Source: Stackebrandtia endophytica (lineage in GTDB: Bacteria; Actinomycetota; Actinomycetes; Mycobacteriales; Micromonosporaceae). From it: DNA of 64,000 nt. The stretch is from assembly GCF_006716355.1 (NCBI RefSeq), contig NZ_VFOW01000001.1:4340001-4404000 (forward strand), given 5' to 3'. Position numbers and translations under genes: made by a program. Below, one piece after another: positions 28,505-36,893 of this stretch; position 1 is the first letter of the stretch; the number at the start of each line of letters is the position of its first letter. The notes beneath the pieces were generated by a model. The model did not search any database, was not told the origin of the DNA, and saw only the letters and a program-made list of their open reading frames with translations.

Positions 28505-28918
28505 ATGACCGCGAAGAGCACGCCGTCTCCGGGACCGCTGCTGACGACGTTGACCGTGGTGGCGAGTCTCGTCATGCTGCTGCCGGGCGGCTGGGCGTGG
28601 ATAGATCCCGCTTCGTTCTCGGTGTTCGTGAACTGGCCGAACCACGAACACTTCCTGCACGACGCCGGAGCGTTCCAGATCGCCATCGGGGTGGGGATGC
28701 TGGCGGCACTGTATTGGCGGGATGCCTTGGCCGTCACCATCGGCGGCTTCCTGTTCGGGAACACCCTGCACACCGTTAACCACATCATGGACAGTGACCT
28801 GGGCGGCGGTAACGCCTCGGATCCGCTCGTGCTGGGATCGTTCTCGGTGGTGGCGGCGGTCGCGTTGGTTCTGCGGTTGCGGCAACTGTCCGCCGCCTCC
28901 GACACCGAGGACGCCTGA
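28505..28918 (+). CDS. Four-helix membrane protein, 137 aa
   Basis: Integral membrane protein with four hydrophobic segments (about 14-33, 53-75, 77-95, 105-125). The stretch FVNWPNHEHFLHDAGAFQIAIG with HNE-type polar residues between the first two helices recurs in small actinobacterial membrane proteins of unknown function. AAGGAG is 9 nt before the ATG, and the stop overlaps the next start (TGATG), so it is co-translated with the epimerase. Its function with the TetR regulator is unknown. Confidence 0.75.
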   Translation: MTAKSTPSPGPLLTTLTVVASLVMLLPGGWAWIDPASFSVFVNWPNHEHFLHDAGAFQIAIGVGMLAALYWRDALAVTIGGFLFGNTLHTVNHIMDSDLGGGNASDPLVLGSFSVVAAVALVLRLRQLSAASDTEDA

Positions 28919-29859
28919 TGCGCGTCGTGGTAGCCGGTGCGACCGGGGTGATCGGGTCCGAACTGTGTCGTCAACTGTCGTCCGCCGGCCATGCGGTCAT
29001 CGGGATCACCCGGACCGAGCCGGGCGCGAGACGGTTGCGTGAACGGGGTGCCGATGCCGTCATCGCCGATGTCATGAACCGGGACGCCCTGCTGAGAGCT
29101 CTCGACGGTGTCAACGCCGATGCGGTGATCCATCAGGCCACCGCAATCTCCGGTGTACCCGTGGCGCACCGCGACGTCTATGCCACCGATGCGTTGCGCG
29201 ACAGGGGAACAGCCAACCTATTGGCGGCTGCTCGTGGCCTCGGGGCCGAACGGTTCGTCACCCAGTCGTTCCTATTCGGATACGGCTATCGGGATCACGG
29301 CGAAGCGCCGGTCACCGAGGCGGCGCCGTTCGGATTGCCGGAGGGGACCGCGTTCGATCCACACCTGGCGGCGATGCGCGCCAACGAGGATCAGGTGTTG
29401 GGCGCCGACGACCTGGTCGGGGTGTCGCTGCGCTACGGAATCTTCTACGGGTATGAGCCGTCGACGCTGAGTCTGTTCACTATGGCCGAACGACGTCTCC
29501 TGGTCGCGCCACGACGTGGTGGGGCCGTCTCGTTCGTCCACATCGCCGATGCGGCTTCGGCCGCCGTGGCGGCGTTGCGTGACGGCCGTGCCGGTCAGGC
29601 CTACAACATCGCCGATGACGAGCCGGTCGGTTGGGCCACCTATATGGACGCCATCGCCGCCGAAGTGGGGCGCCGCAAGCCTTGGCGGATACCGAACACA
29701 CTCCTACGACTGGCGCCGTACCTCGCCACCCTGATGACCCGATGCCGCCTGCGCCTGGACACCACCAAGGCCCATCGCGACCTGGACTGGCGACCGCGAT
29801 ACTCCTCGATCCACGCCGGGTTGCGTGAGGCGGCGGCACTCCGCCGGGACGACGCCTGA
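28918..29859 (+). CDS. NAD(P)-dependent epimerase/dehydratase, 313 aa
   Basis: Extended short-chain dehydrogenase fold. Rossmann motif GATGVIG at residues 7-13; the active-site YxxxK pair is not in the usual place (YGYRD replaces it), so it may be an atypical or NmrA-like member. SFLFGYGY and YNIADDEPVGW (binding of the substrate side) are typical of nucleoside-diphosphate-sugar epimerase-like proteins. It overlaps the upstream membrane protein gene by one base, a coupled operon. Substrate unknown. Confidence 0.78.
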   Translation: MRVVVAGATGVIGSELCRQLSSAGHAVIGITRTEPGARRLRERGADAVIADVMNRDALLRALDGVNADAVIHQATAISGVPVAHRDVYATDALRDRGTANLLAAARGLGAERFVTQSFLFGYGYRDHGEAPVTEAAPFGLPEGTAFDPHLAAMRANEDQVLGADDLVGVSLRYGIFYGYEPSTLSLFTMAERRLLVAPRRGGAVSFVHIADAASAAVAALRDGRAGQAYNIADDEPVGWATYMDAIAAEVGRRKPWRIPNTLLRLAPYLATLMTRCRLRLDTTKAHRDLDWRPRYSSIHAGLREAAALRRDDA

Positions 29860-29871
29860 GCCGGAGGAGCC

Positions 29872-30345
29872 TCAGGTCTCATCCCGATACTCCCGCGCGA
29901 CGGCCGACACCTGGCGCAGGAACCGATCGATGGTGGCCAGTTCATCGTCGGTGAGTGACGCCATGGAGTCGACGACCCGGTCGTTGAGCGGATGCCAGTA
30001 GTCGTTGTGGGTGCGCTCGGCCCGCCGACTCGGCTTCAACAGCACTCGTCTGCGATCCACAGTGTCGCGTACCCGATGCAGGTGCCCGGCTTGTTCCAGT
30101 CGGTCGATCAACGCTGTGACCGAGGCCGACGGCAGCCGCAGTTGTCTGCCCAACTCGCCCGGTGTCATGAGCGCCCCGTCGCTGCGCCGTGCGGTGTTGA
30201 TGACCAGCAGCAGCGCCTCACCCTCGACGCCCTGTAGGCCCCGGATCGCGTCGAAGTGATCGCCCAGCTGGGCGAGGGAGATGGCGGCGGAGAAGAGCTG
30301 TTCGGCGACCTGCTGGCGTGCGGCCGGGTTGTCGGATCGAGTCAT
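29872..30345 (-). CDS. MarR-family transcriptional regulator, 157 aa
   Basis: Winged-helix regulator. Core TPGELGRQLRLPSASVTALIDRLEQAGHLHRVRDTVDRRRVLLKPS holds the recognition helix and the DxRR wing diagnostic of MarR. Dimer helices flank it at both ends. It is divergent from the beta-propeller gene at 30402 with an inverted repeat between them, so it likely represses itself and that gene. Its end faces the epimerase gene with only 12 nt between. Confidence 0.88.
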   Translation of the reverse strand: MTRSDNPAARQQVAEQLFSAAISLAQLGDHFDAIRGLQGVEGEALLLVINTARRSDGALMTPGELGRQLRLPSASVTALIDRLEQAGHLHRVRDTVDRRRVLLKPSRRAERTHNDYWHPLNDRVVDSMASLTDDELATIDRFLRQVSAVAREYRDET

Positions 30346-30358
30346 GACGATACCCTAG

Positions 30359-30377
30359 TCTCTCAGAAACCGAGAGA
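30359..30377. promoter_or_regulatory. MarR-type operator
   Basis: TCTCTCAGAAACCGAGAGA is an inverted repeat with 6-bp arms and 7-nt centre, 14 nt from the MarR start and 25 nt from the divergent start. Size and position fit a MarR dimer site. Confidence 0.6.
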
Positions 30378-30401
30378 TTCGAAGAGGGAGAGAATCGGTT
30401 C

Positions 30402-31538
30402 ATGAGAGATGTGGTCGACAGGTGGCGTACATCGGGGGCTCGCGGTGCCGCGGTCTTCTTCGACATGCTGACCGGTCTTCGTCCGGTTCGAAACGTCCTG
30501 GGAGTCAGTGATCCCGACGTCCACAAGCTGGACGGACGTTGGGTGATGTTCCTCGGTGGAATGACCAACCGACTCAAGGTTCAGTTGTTCACCGCGACCC
30601 TCCCGATCGGTGCGCCACTGTCGAGCGGGGAATGGTCGCTGGTCACCGACCCGAAGCGTCCAACCCGGGCCGTCCCGGTCGTCCCGCTGCCGCCGAAGGG
30701 CGAGTGGGACTCCCGGGGCATGCACACGCCGTCCTACGTTCGCGGGCGGCAGCCCGACGGGACGACGGAGGAGCGGATCTACTACGCCGGCCACTCGGCA
30801 CGCGCGGTCACGGGCAATCGGAGTCGCTATTCGATCGGTTATCTGCGGCGTACCGCGACCGGCTGGTCGCGGTACGGGCCGCCGGTCCACGCCGGAACAC
30901 CGGAGCGCCCCAGCGTCCTGGAGCCCCTGGTTCGGTACGACGAGGGGCTGTGGCGCATGTGGTACCTGAGTGCTCCCCACGAAGTGGGGCCGGGGGAGAT
31001 GCCCGACTATCAGCTCGAATACGTCGAAAGCCCTGACGGGATCCACTGGGGCACACCGGAAATCATGTTCACCACCGTGGACGGATTCTTCGACAACGCC
31101 GTCATCGCGGTGGACGGCCACTACGAGATGGTGGTGGCCCGCGGTACCAACCTGCACGGCACCCCGAACTTCCCGGAACAGGGACTGTGGTGGTTGCGAT
31201 CGCCGAAGCCGTCGGGGCGACGGTCCGATTGGACCGACCATCCGGTGCGCCTGTTGAACAGCGAGGTCGAGCCGCTGCCGTGGTTCGCCAACGGGGGCTG
31301 CGGCCCGGCATTCCACTATGGTGACACCGAAGCCGACCGGGACACCATGTACATCTTCTTCACCGGTACCCGCCGGAAGATCAACTGGTTCGCCCATGCA
31401 GTGCGGCGACTGCTACGCGGACGTCGGCCACCGGTCCCGTCGCCCTTTCACCTGGCGACCGGTCGCATCGAGATACCCGGAATGCGGGTCGGCGATCGGC
31501 CGGAACAAATCGGCGTCCCGGCCGATCGGCGCGAATGA
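30402..31538 (+). CDS. Glycosidase-like beta-propeller protein, 378 aa
   Basis: Sequence pattern of a five-bladed beta propeller of the GH43/GH32/DUF-type clan: repeated D-x-H/W motifs and SGEW, GEWDSRGMHTPSYV, WRMWYLSA, ESPDGIHWG, WWLRSPKP. There is an acidic residue early (DPDVHKLDG) and one in SPDGIHW. No signal peptide, so it would act inside the cell. The precise family is not recognised. It is a monocistronic unit facing the GH16 gene tail to tail with only 4 nt between, and controlled with the divergent MarR gene. Substrate unknown. Confidence 0.55.
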   Translation: MRDVVDRWRTSGARGAAVFFDMLTGLRPVRNVLGVSDPDVHKLDGRWVMFLGGMTNRLKVQLFTATLPIGAPLSSGEWSLVTDPKRPTRAVPVVPLPPKGEWDSRGMHTPSYVRGRQPDGTTEERIYYAGHSARAVTGNRSRYSIGYLRRTATGWSRYGPPVHAGTPERPSVLEPLVRYDEGLWRMWYLSAPHEVGPGEMPDYQLEYVESPDGIHWGTPEIMFTTVDGFFDNAVIAVDGHYEMVVARGTNLHGTPNFPEQGLWWLRSPKPSGRRSDWTDHPVRLLNSEVEPLPWFANGGCGPAFHYGDTEADRDTMYIFFTGTRRKINWFAHAVRRLLRGRRPPVPSPFHLATGRIEIPGMRVGDRPEQIGVPADRRE

Positions 31539-31542
31539 CGAC

Positions 31543-32793
31543 CTACGCGCGGGTCCACTTCTGGTTCGCATGGCCGGTGCAGGTCCACAATCGCAACGGC
31601 GTGCCGTCGGCTCCGCTGGGGTCGGTGGCCTCAAGGCACTTGTCGGCCTGAGGGTTGACCAGGTCTCCGGCACCGGTGTGAACCCATTGCTGGGCACCGG
31701 ATCCGTTGCAGGTCCACAGTTGCACCCTGGCCCCATCTGCGGTGGAGCCGCCCGAGACGTCCAGACACTTGCCCAACGCCCGCACGGTCCCGTCGGAGGC
31801 GAAGTTCCAGTTCTGGGCGACGTTGCCGCTGCAGTTGGCCAACTGCACCTGGGTTCCGTCGGCGGAGTCACCCCAGGCGACGTCGACGCAGCGGCCGCCG
31901 ACCCCGACGATCTGCCCGGCGTTGCCGCCGCCGTCTCCGTCGAGTGCGTTGACCCGGATGTAGTCGATCACCATGGTCTGCGGGAACTGGGTGCTGCCGT
32001 CGGGATATCCCGGCCACTCACCGCCGACCGCGAGGTTGAGGATCATGAAGAACGGATGGTCGAAGACCCACTGGTTCCCACCGACGCCGCCGGGGGTGAG
32101 GTGGAAGAACTGGTTGCCGTCGACGTACCAGGTCAGCGACCCGGGTGCCCACTCCAGCTTGAAGACGTGGAAGTCGTCGGCGAACTCCTGCCCGTTGGGG
32201 AGGGTGTAGCCGTTGCCGATTCCCCCACCGCCGGAGTAGCCGGGCCCGTGAACCGTGCCGTGCACGGTGCCGGGTTCGCGGCCGATGTTCTCCATGATGT
32301 CGATTTCGCCGCTGTTGGGCCAACCGACGTCACCGAAGTTGTCGCCCAGCATCCACCACGCGGGCCAGATCCCTTGTCCGCGTGGCAGTTTGATGCGTGC
32401 CTCGTAGGTGCCGTAGGCGTGGTTGAAGGTCTGCGCGGTGGTGATCTTTCCGGAGGTGTATTCGCATTTGCCGTACCAGCAGTCGTAGTTGCCGGGGTTG
32501 CCCTGGCGGGCGGTGATCACCAGATTGCCGTTGCCGTCGTGGGCGATGTTGTCGGTGCTGTCGGTGTAGTACTGGTGCTCGGCGTTGCCCCAGCCGTTGC
32601 CGCCGATGTCGTGGCGCCACTTGGTGGGGTCGGGTGGGCTGCCGGCGGGCAGGTCGAATTCGTCGGCGAAGACCAGCGGGCCCACCGTCGGGGCGACCTC
32701 GTCGTCGTCGGCGGTGGCGGGCTGGATGAGAGTGAGTGTGCTGACCAGTACGGCGGCGGCTATGGCCGCCACCGTCCGTCGAATGGGCATCAT
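31543..32793 (-). CDS. Secreted GH16 endo-beta-glucanase with ricin-type lectin domain, 416 aa
   Basis: Extracellular glycoside hydrolase. Signal peptide about 1-28 (cut near ATA-DD). GH16 domain about 38-275, with the ExDxxE signature GEIDIME giving Glu163 as nucleophile and Glu168 as acid/base, and WPAWWMLG upstream, typical of laminarinase-like members. A ricin-B (beta-trefoil) carbohydrate-binding domain covers about 285-416, with the QxW units (QNWNF, QQWVH, QKWTR). It probably cleaves beta-1,3- or mixed glucans in fungal or plant walls. ATG at 32793 with AAGGA upstream. Confidence 0.92.
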   Translation of the reverse strand: MMPIRRTVAAIAAAVLVSTLTLIQPATADDDEVAPTVGPLVFADEFDLPAGSPPDPTKWRHDIGGNGWGNAEHQYYTDSTDNIAHDGNGNLVITARQGNPGNYDCWYGKCEYTSGKITTAQTFNHAYGTYEARIKLPRGQGIWPAWWMLGDNFGDVGWPNSGEIDIMENIGREPGTVHGTVHGPGYSGGGGIGNGYTLPNGQEFADDFHVFKLEWAPGSLTWYVDGNQFFHLTPGGVGGNQWVFDHPFFMILNLAVGGEWPGYPDGSTQFPQTMVIDYIRVNALDGDGGGNAGQIVGVGGRCVDVAWGDSADGTQVQLANCSGNVAQNWNFASDGTVRALGKCLDVSGGSTADGARVQLWTCNGSGAQQWVHTGAGDLVNPQADKCLEATDPSGADGTPLRLWTCTGHANQKWTRA

Positions 32794-32838
32794 GTCAATG
32801 TCCTTAGTGCCGGATCGGTGACGTGACTCCGAAAGTTC

Positions 32839-32856
32839 ACTTACTATCCTGTAAGT
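32839..32856. promoter_or_regulatory. Inverted repeat upstream of GH16 gene
   Basis: ACTTAC-N6-GTAAGT lies about 45 nt before the GH16 start. The half-sites match those in the palindrome at 27851, but in a different arrangement. Operator role is possible; the controlling protein is unknown. Confidence 0.4.
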
Positions 32857-32919
32857 AAGTCACCGTACCGGCACGGTATCGAAAAACATCTAAGAATGTC
32901 AATAGATGCTGACGATGGG

Positions 32920-33330
32920 TCAGGCGTACTGCTCGGCGAACTCGCCCTGCGGTGGGATCACGGTGATCAGGTCGATCAGGATTCCGTTCGGGTCGGTGAT
33001 GATGAAGTGCCGCTGTCCGAAGTCCTCGCTGCGAATGTCGAGCACCGGGCGGTGGCCGCCTTCGACGACCAGCCGTCGATACTGCGCGTCGACGTCGGCG
33101 ACCTCGAAGTTCAGCAGCATTCCGGCGGCGGCCGTGCGGAAGCCCTCCGGCACCGTCGGATGGTCGGGTTGAAGCAGGGCCAGCTCGAAGTGCGGTTGCT
33201 CGGAGTGCTTGAGGCTGACGTACCAATCCGCCGCGAAGGTCGTCTCGAAGCCCAGCTGTTCGGTGTAGAACGCCTGCGACTCGGCGATCTTGTGCGTTCC
33301 GATGACGGGGTAGAAGCCGGTGAGATTCAT
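32920..33330 (-). CDS. VOC/glyoxalase-fold protein, 136 aa
   Basis: Vicinal-oxygen-chelate superfamily protein, two beta-alpha-beta-beta-beta halves. The opening FYPVIGTHKIAESQAFYTEQLGFE is typical, and a late strand has ITDPNGILIDLI with the end-type Glu replaced. Metal-ligand residues cannot be fixed, so it could be dioxygenase, bleomycin-type binding or stress protein. ATG at 33330 has GGAGT 6 nt upstream. Divergent from a TetR regulator with a double operator in between, which suggests inducible expression. Confidence 0.85.
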   Translation of the reverse strand: MNLTGFYPVIGTHKIAESQAFYTEQLGFETTFAADWYVSLKHSEQPHFELALLQPDHPTVPEGFRTAAAGMLLNFEVADVDAQYRRLVVEGGHRPVLDIRSEDFGQRHFIITDPNGILIDLITVIPPQGEFAEQYA

Positions 33331-33351
33331 GTGTCCACTCCTTCGATAATC

Positions 33352-33396
33352 CATACCCTCGGTATGTGTGTGGGTGAGAAACATACCATGGGTATG
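33352..33396. promoter_or_regulatory. Double TetR operator
   Basis: Two copies of CATACC-N3-GGTATG, at 33352-33366 and 33382-33396, with centres 30 bp apart (about three helical turns). They lie between the divergent VOC and TetR genes and fit two repressor dimers on one face of the DNA. Confidence 0.75.
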
Positions 33397-33487
33397 GATT
33401 GTGTCGATCGCCTCCGAGGTGAGATCGGGCACCGCGTCCCGCACCGGCCGCAGGCATTCGCGAGTCGGCGTCATGCGAGACTGCGGC

Positions 33488-34069
33488 ATGGCCCGAACCA
33501 AGGCACAGCAACGCGCCGACACCACGACGGCTCTGTTGAAGCAGGCTCGAAAGCTGTTCGCGGCGCGCGGATACGGCGACGTGGGACTGACCGAGATCGC
33601 CGAGGCGGCGGGTGTCACGAAGGGGGCGCTCTACCACTACTTCGGGAGCAAGCAGGCACTCTTTCGCGCCGTGGTCGAAACGATCCAGCAGGAACTGGGG
33701 GAGAAGGTCGCCCGCGCCGCCGACGCCGCCGACGACCCCTGGGACCAGTTCGTCGCCGGGTGCGTGGAGTTCCTGCGGGCGGGCTCCCGCCCGCGAGTGC
33801 GACGCATCCTGTTGATCGACGCCCCGGCGGTACTGGGCTGGAACGACTGGCGCGCCATGGACGAGGCCCACTCGGCGCGGCATCTGCGTGAGGCACTGGC
33901 CTCACTCATCGAGGCCGAGATCCTGCCACCGCAACCGATCGAGCCGATAACCCGGTTGCTGTCGGGCGCGATGAACGAGGCGGCGCTGTGGCTGGCCGAC
34001 TCCCGCGCCGACCTTTCGGAGGCCGTCGCCGCGTTGACCGATCTGTTGGAGGGGCTGCGAAAGAGTTGA
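33488..34069 (+). CDS. TetR-family transcriptional regulator, 193 aa
   Basis: N-terminal helix-turn-helix at about 12-55 (LLKQARKLFAARGYGDVGLTEIAEAAGVTKGALYHYFGSK) with the canonical KGALYHYFxSK recognition helix, then a helical ligand domain of usual length. The start at 33488 is favoured by alignment of the family N-terminus; an in-frame ATG five codons earlier is possible. It is divergent from the VOC gene; the two inverted repeats in between are its likely sites. Followed by a hairpin. Confidence 0.88.
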   Translation: MARTKAQQRADTTTALLKQARKLFAARGYGDVGLTEIAEAAGVTKGALYHYFGSKQALFRAVVETIQQELGEKVARAADAADDPWDQFVAGCVEFLRAGSRPRVRRILLIDAPAVLGWNDWRAMDEAHSARHLREALASLIEAEILPPQPIEPITRLLSGAMNEAALWLADSRADLSEAVAALTDLLEGLRKS

Positions 34070-34073
34070 CGAC

Positions 34074-34103
34074 CGAACGTGCCCGGTCGACCGGGCACGT
34101 TCG
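34074..34103. terminator. Bidirectional terminator
   Basis: Perfect 13-bp stem CGAACGTGCCCGG / CCGGGCACGTTCG with loop TCGA, between the convergent TetR gene and the beta-helix gene. Confidence 0.8.
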
Positions 34104-34113
34104 CGATGATCGA

Positions 34114-35778
34114 TTACGGCGTCACCGGGATGTTGGTCAATCCGTTGGTGGCGCCGGAGACGGTGTTGGAGGCGTAGACGATGTTGGGACTGTCGCACCG
34201 CGACTGCGTCGTCACGTTGACGGCCCAGCCGCCGACACCGCCCAGATCCGAGTGGTTGTTCCGCCAGACGTTGCCGCAGCCGTTGGGGAAGGCCGGCGAG
34301 GTCGTCGGACCGTGCACCTCGTAGCCGTGGGCGAACACGCCCGGCGATTCGAAGTCCCCGGTGTTGCCCTCGATCAGGTAGTCGACGCCCTTGACGTCGA
34401 CCCAGGAGTCGGCGTAGTTCTGACCGGACAGGCCCTGACCGTGGAAGGTGTTTCCTGCGATGACACCGCCGAAGGTGCCCTCCTTGACGTCGATGTGCTC
34501 GGCACCGACCCACGGACCGATCCGATTGTCGAGGACCTGGACCCGGTCGGATCGGTCGGCTCCACCGGTGTTGCCGTAGCAGCGCCAGTTCGACACCGCC
34601 GATCCGATGTAGACGCCTTCGCCGTACTGGGGTTGGGCCAGACCGGTGTGCTCGACGACCGAATCGCGAATCACACCGTCGCTTGAGGACTTGCGGAAGT
34701 GCACGCCCTCGTCGTCGATGCGTTGTACCCGAACGCCGTCGATGGTCACGTGGGACGAGTCGTCGATGACGATGCCCTTCTTCGAGTCGGCGACGGTGAA
34801 ACCTTCGATCATCCAGTGGGGAGCCTCGTAGAGCCAGAACCCGTAGCCGGAGTTCCAGCCTGGTTCCGGTGCCGGACACGAGGGCGCGGTGCCCGACGGG
34901 CCCGGGTTGACCAGCACCGCGTCGGCGGGCCCGGTGATCGTGATGGGCTGCTGTGCGGTTCCGGCGTTGGTTGATCGGAACGAGCCGCGGTACTCACCCG
35001 GGGCCAGCGCAATCGTGTCGCCGGGTTGGACCGACGCCAGGGCCGCGGTCAGCTCGTCGGCGGTGCCCACGTCGATCACGGCTCCGCTTCCCCGCGCGGG
35101 AAGGGTTCGCACCGACACCGAGGTGCTCGCGGCCGAACGGTTCCCGGCGGCGTCCTCGGCACTCACGGTGAACCGGTACTCGGTGTCGGCGGCCAGGCCG
35201 GTGACGGTGACCTCGGTGCCGGGATGGGGCTGTGCCCGGGTTCCGTCTCGTTCCACGAGATAGCCGGTGACTCCGGTGTCGTCGGTGGCGGCGTTCCAGC
35301 CGAGGGTGACGCTGCCGGTCGTGGTGGCCACGACGCGCAGGCCGGTGGGGACGGTCGGTGCCTCGGTGTCGGGTGGTGTCCCGTCCTGGCACGGTGCGCC
35401 GTTGACGGTGCAGTCGAGCGGGGTTCCCAGGCCGGTGACGGTGAAACCGAAGTCGCGGCTGCCGCCCGGTGATACCAGCCCGTTGAAGGCGGCGTTGTCG
35501 AACCGGTGGTGATCGCCGGTGGTGGTGCGTTGCGAGCTCCACGAGTTGGTGATCCGGGTACCCGACGGCAGATCGAATTCGATGGTCCAACCGTCGACGG
35601 CGGTGGGGGAGTCGTTGGTGAGGGTGACCGTCGCGGTATAGCCGGTGGCCCATATCGAGGTCTGTTCGAATCCGACGTGCAGGTCGGTGGTGGGGTCGGC
35701 GTGGGCGGCGGGGGCCGCGATCAGGCTGAGGACGCCTGCGGTGGCCAGTGCGAGGAACTTACGTCGAAGCGTTGCCAT
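34114..35778 (-). CDS. Secreted CBM2-FN3-parallel beta-helix protein (pectate lyase-like), 554 aa
   Basis: Extracellular carbohydrate-active protein. Signal peptide about 1-27 (AHA-DP), a CBM2 cellulose-binding domain about 30-128 (WATGYTATVTLTN; WTIEFDLPSGTRITNSWSS; single Cys pair near the end), an FN3 domain about 140-225, then a right-handed beta-helix domain with repeated short strands (ITITGPADAVL, HVTIDGVRVQRID, GVIRDSVVEHTG, NRIGPWVGAEHIDV). The helix is pectate-lyase/polygalacturonase-like, but the catalytic residues are not assignable by eye. It is divergent from uronate dehydrogenase across a region with palindromes, suggesting a role in releasing uronates from plant polymer. Confidence 0.8.
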   Translation of the reverse strand: MATLRRKFLALATAGVLSLIAAPAAHADPTTDLHVGFEQTSIWATGYTATVTLTNDSPTAVDGWTIEFDLPSGTRITNSWSSQRTTTGDHHRFDNAAFNGLVSPGGSRDFGFTVTGLGTPLDCTVNGAPCQDGTPPDTEAPTVPTGLRVVATTTGSVTLGWNAATDDTGVTGYLVERDGTRAQPHPGTEVTVTGLAADTEYRFTVSAEDAAGNRSAASTSVSVRTLPARGSGAVIDVGTADELTAALASVQPGDTIALAPGEYRGSFRSTNAGTAQQPITITGPADAVLVNPGPSGTAPSCPAPEPGWNSGYGFWLYEAPHWMIEGFTVADSKKGIVIDDSSHVTIDGVRVQRIDDEGVHFRKSSSDGVIRDSVVEHTGLAQPQYGEGVYIGSAVSNWRCYGNTGGADRSDRVQVLDNRIGPWVGAEHIDVKEGTFGGVIAGNTFHGQGLSGQNYADSWVDVKGVDYLIEGNTGDFESPGVFAHGYEVHGPTTSPAFPNGCGNVWRNNHSDLGGVGGWAVNVTTQSRCDSPNIVYASNTVSGATNGLTNIPVTP

Positions 35779-35905
35779 GTGTTTTCCCTTGGGATGCAAC
35801 GGATGGGCGAGGGCCGGTGCGGAGACCGGGGCGGGACGGCCGATTCCCATAGTCAACTTAAATGAGGAATCCGCATATGTCAATGTCGGCCTCATTCTCG
35901 GTGAA

Positions 35906-35943
35906 TGTCCACATATGTGTCCAATGCGTCCAGATATTTGGAC
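35906..35943. promoter_or_regulatory. Palindromic operators between beta-helix and udh genes
   Basis: TGTCCACATATGTGTCCA at 35906-35923 contains the perfect palindrome CACATATGTG. GTCCA-N6-TGGAC follows at 35928-35943, with centre 21 nt away. The first resembles the 18-nt site at 37852 in front of the transport operon, so both are candidate IclR sites. Confidence 0.5.
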
Positions 35944-35998
35944 GCGATCCCCATGTGTGGCTGCGATCCAGTCCGATACGGTACTGTGGCGCTTCCTT

Positions 35999-36008
35999 GA
36001 ACCGGTTC
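35999..36008. promoter_or_regulatory. GAACCGGTTC palindrome near udh start
   Basis: Perfect 10-bp palindrome, 16 nt before the udh ATG and just upstream of its GAGGAG ribosome site. Possible second operator or translation-level element; no supporting copy was seen elsewhere. Confidence 0.3.
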
Positions 36009-36024
36009 GACTTGAGGAGTAGAG

Positions 36025-36843
36025 ATGACGCGACAGACGATTCTGATCACGGGTGCCGCCGGTGGTGTCGGCACCCTGCTTCGCCCCCGCTTGGCTCGCG
36101 AGGACCGCACCCTGCGACTGCTGGACATCGTCCCGGCCGTCGACCCACAGCCGGGGGAGGAGGTGGTGACCGGATCGGTGACCGACCTCGACACCATGGT
36201 CGCCGCCTGTCGGGGCGTGGACACGATCATCCACCTAGGCGGTCAGAGCCGTGAACACACCATCGACAACGTCCTGGAACTCAACGTCGCCGGTACGTAC
36301 ACCACATTGGAGGCCGCCCGGATCGCCGGTGTCGGCACCGTCATGCTGGCTTCGTCGAACCACGCGGTCGGATTCAGTCCGCGCGAGGGTATCCCCGAAG
36401 GCGGGCTGCCCGCCGACACGCCCGCACGTCCTGACACCCTGTATGGACTGTCCAAGGTGGGTATCGAGGCCGCCGGTCGACTGTTCGCCGATCGCTACGG
36501 TCTCAACGTGATCTGTGTGCGGATCGGCTCCTGGTTCCCCACACCGCCCGGCGTTCGCGGTTTGGCGACCTGGTTGTCCCCCGACGATGGTGCCCGCCTG
36601 GTCGAGGCCTGCATCGCCGCCGAGGATCCGGGATACCGGCTCATCTGGGGAATCAGTCGCAACACCCGCCGCTGGTTCTCGCTGGCCGAGGGCGAGGCCA
36701 TCGGTTACGACCCGCAGGACGACGCCGAGAGCTTCGCCGATCAACTGATCGAGGGCGCCGAACCCGACTTCATCAACGACCCCGAGCTCAACCGTGCCGG
36801 CGGGACCTGGTGCGAGGTTGAACTCGGAAAACCCATGATGTGA
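36025..36843 (+). CDS. udh: Uronate dehydrogenase, 272 aa
   Basis: NAD-dependent oxidation of D-galacturonate or D-glucuronate to the aldaro-lactone, first step of the oxidative uronate route, in the cytoplasm. Rossmann GAAGGVG at residues 10-16 and the SDR pair Tyr140/Lys144 in YGLSK. The blocks LASSNHAVGF, ARPDTLYGLSK, VRIGSWFPTP and TWLSPDDG match known bacterial uronate dehydrogenases closely. GAGGAG precedes the ATG. It stands alone and divergent from the beta-helix protein, with the IclR gene convergent downstream, and functionally joins the operon at 37882-45777. Confidence 0.9.
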   Translation: MTRQTILITGAAGGVGTLLRPRLAREDRTLRLLDIVPAVDPQPGEEVVTGSVTDLDTMVAACRGVDTIIHLGGQSREHTIDNVLELNVAGTYTTLEAARIAGVGTVMLASSNHAVGFSPREGIPEGGLPADTPARPDTLYGLSKVGIEAAGRLFADRYGLNVICVRIGSWFPTPPGVRGLATWLSPDDGARLVEACIAAEDPGYRLIWGISRNTRRWFSLAEGEAIGYDPQDDAESFADQLIEGAEPDFINDPELNRAGGTWCEVELGKPMM

Positions 36844-36849
36844 GACCGA

Positions 36850-36884
36850 AAAGGCCGTGCCCGGGGATCCCGGGCACGGCCTTT
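36850..36884. terminator. Bidirectional terminator
   Basis: 16-bp stem (36850-36865 with 36869-36884, 3-nt loop) with A and T runs at the ends, between the convergent udh and IclR genes. Confidence 0.8.
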
Positions 36885-36893
36885 CGTTGCAGG

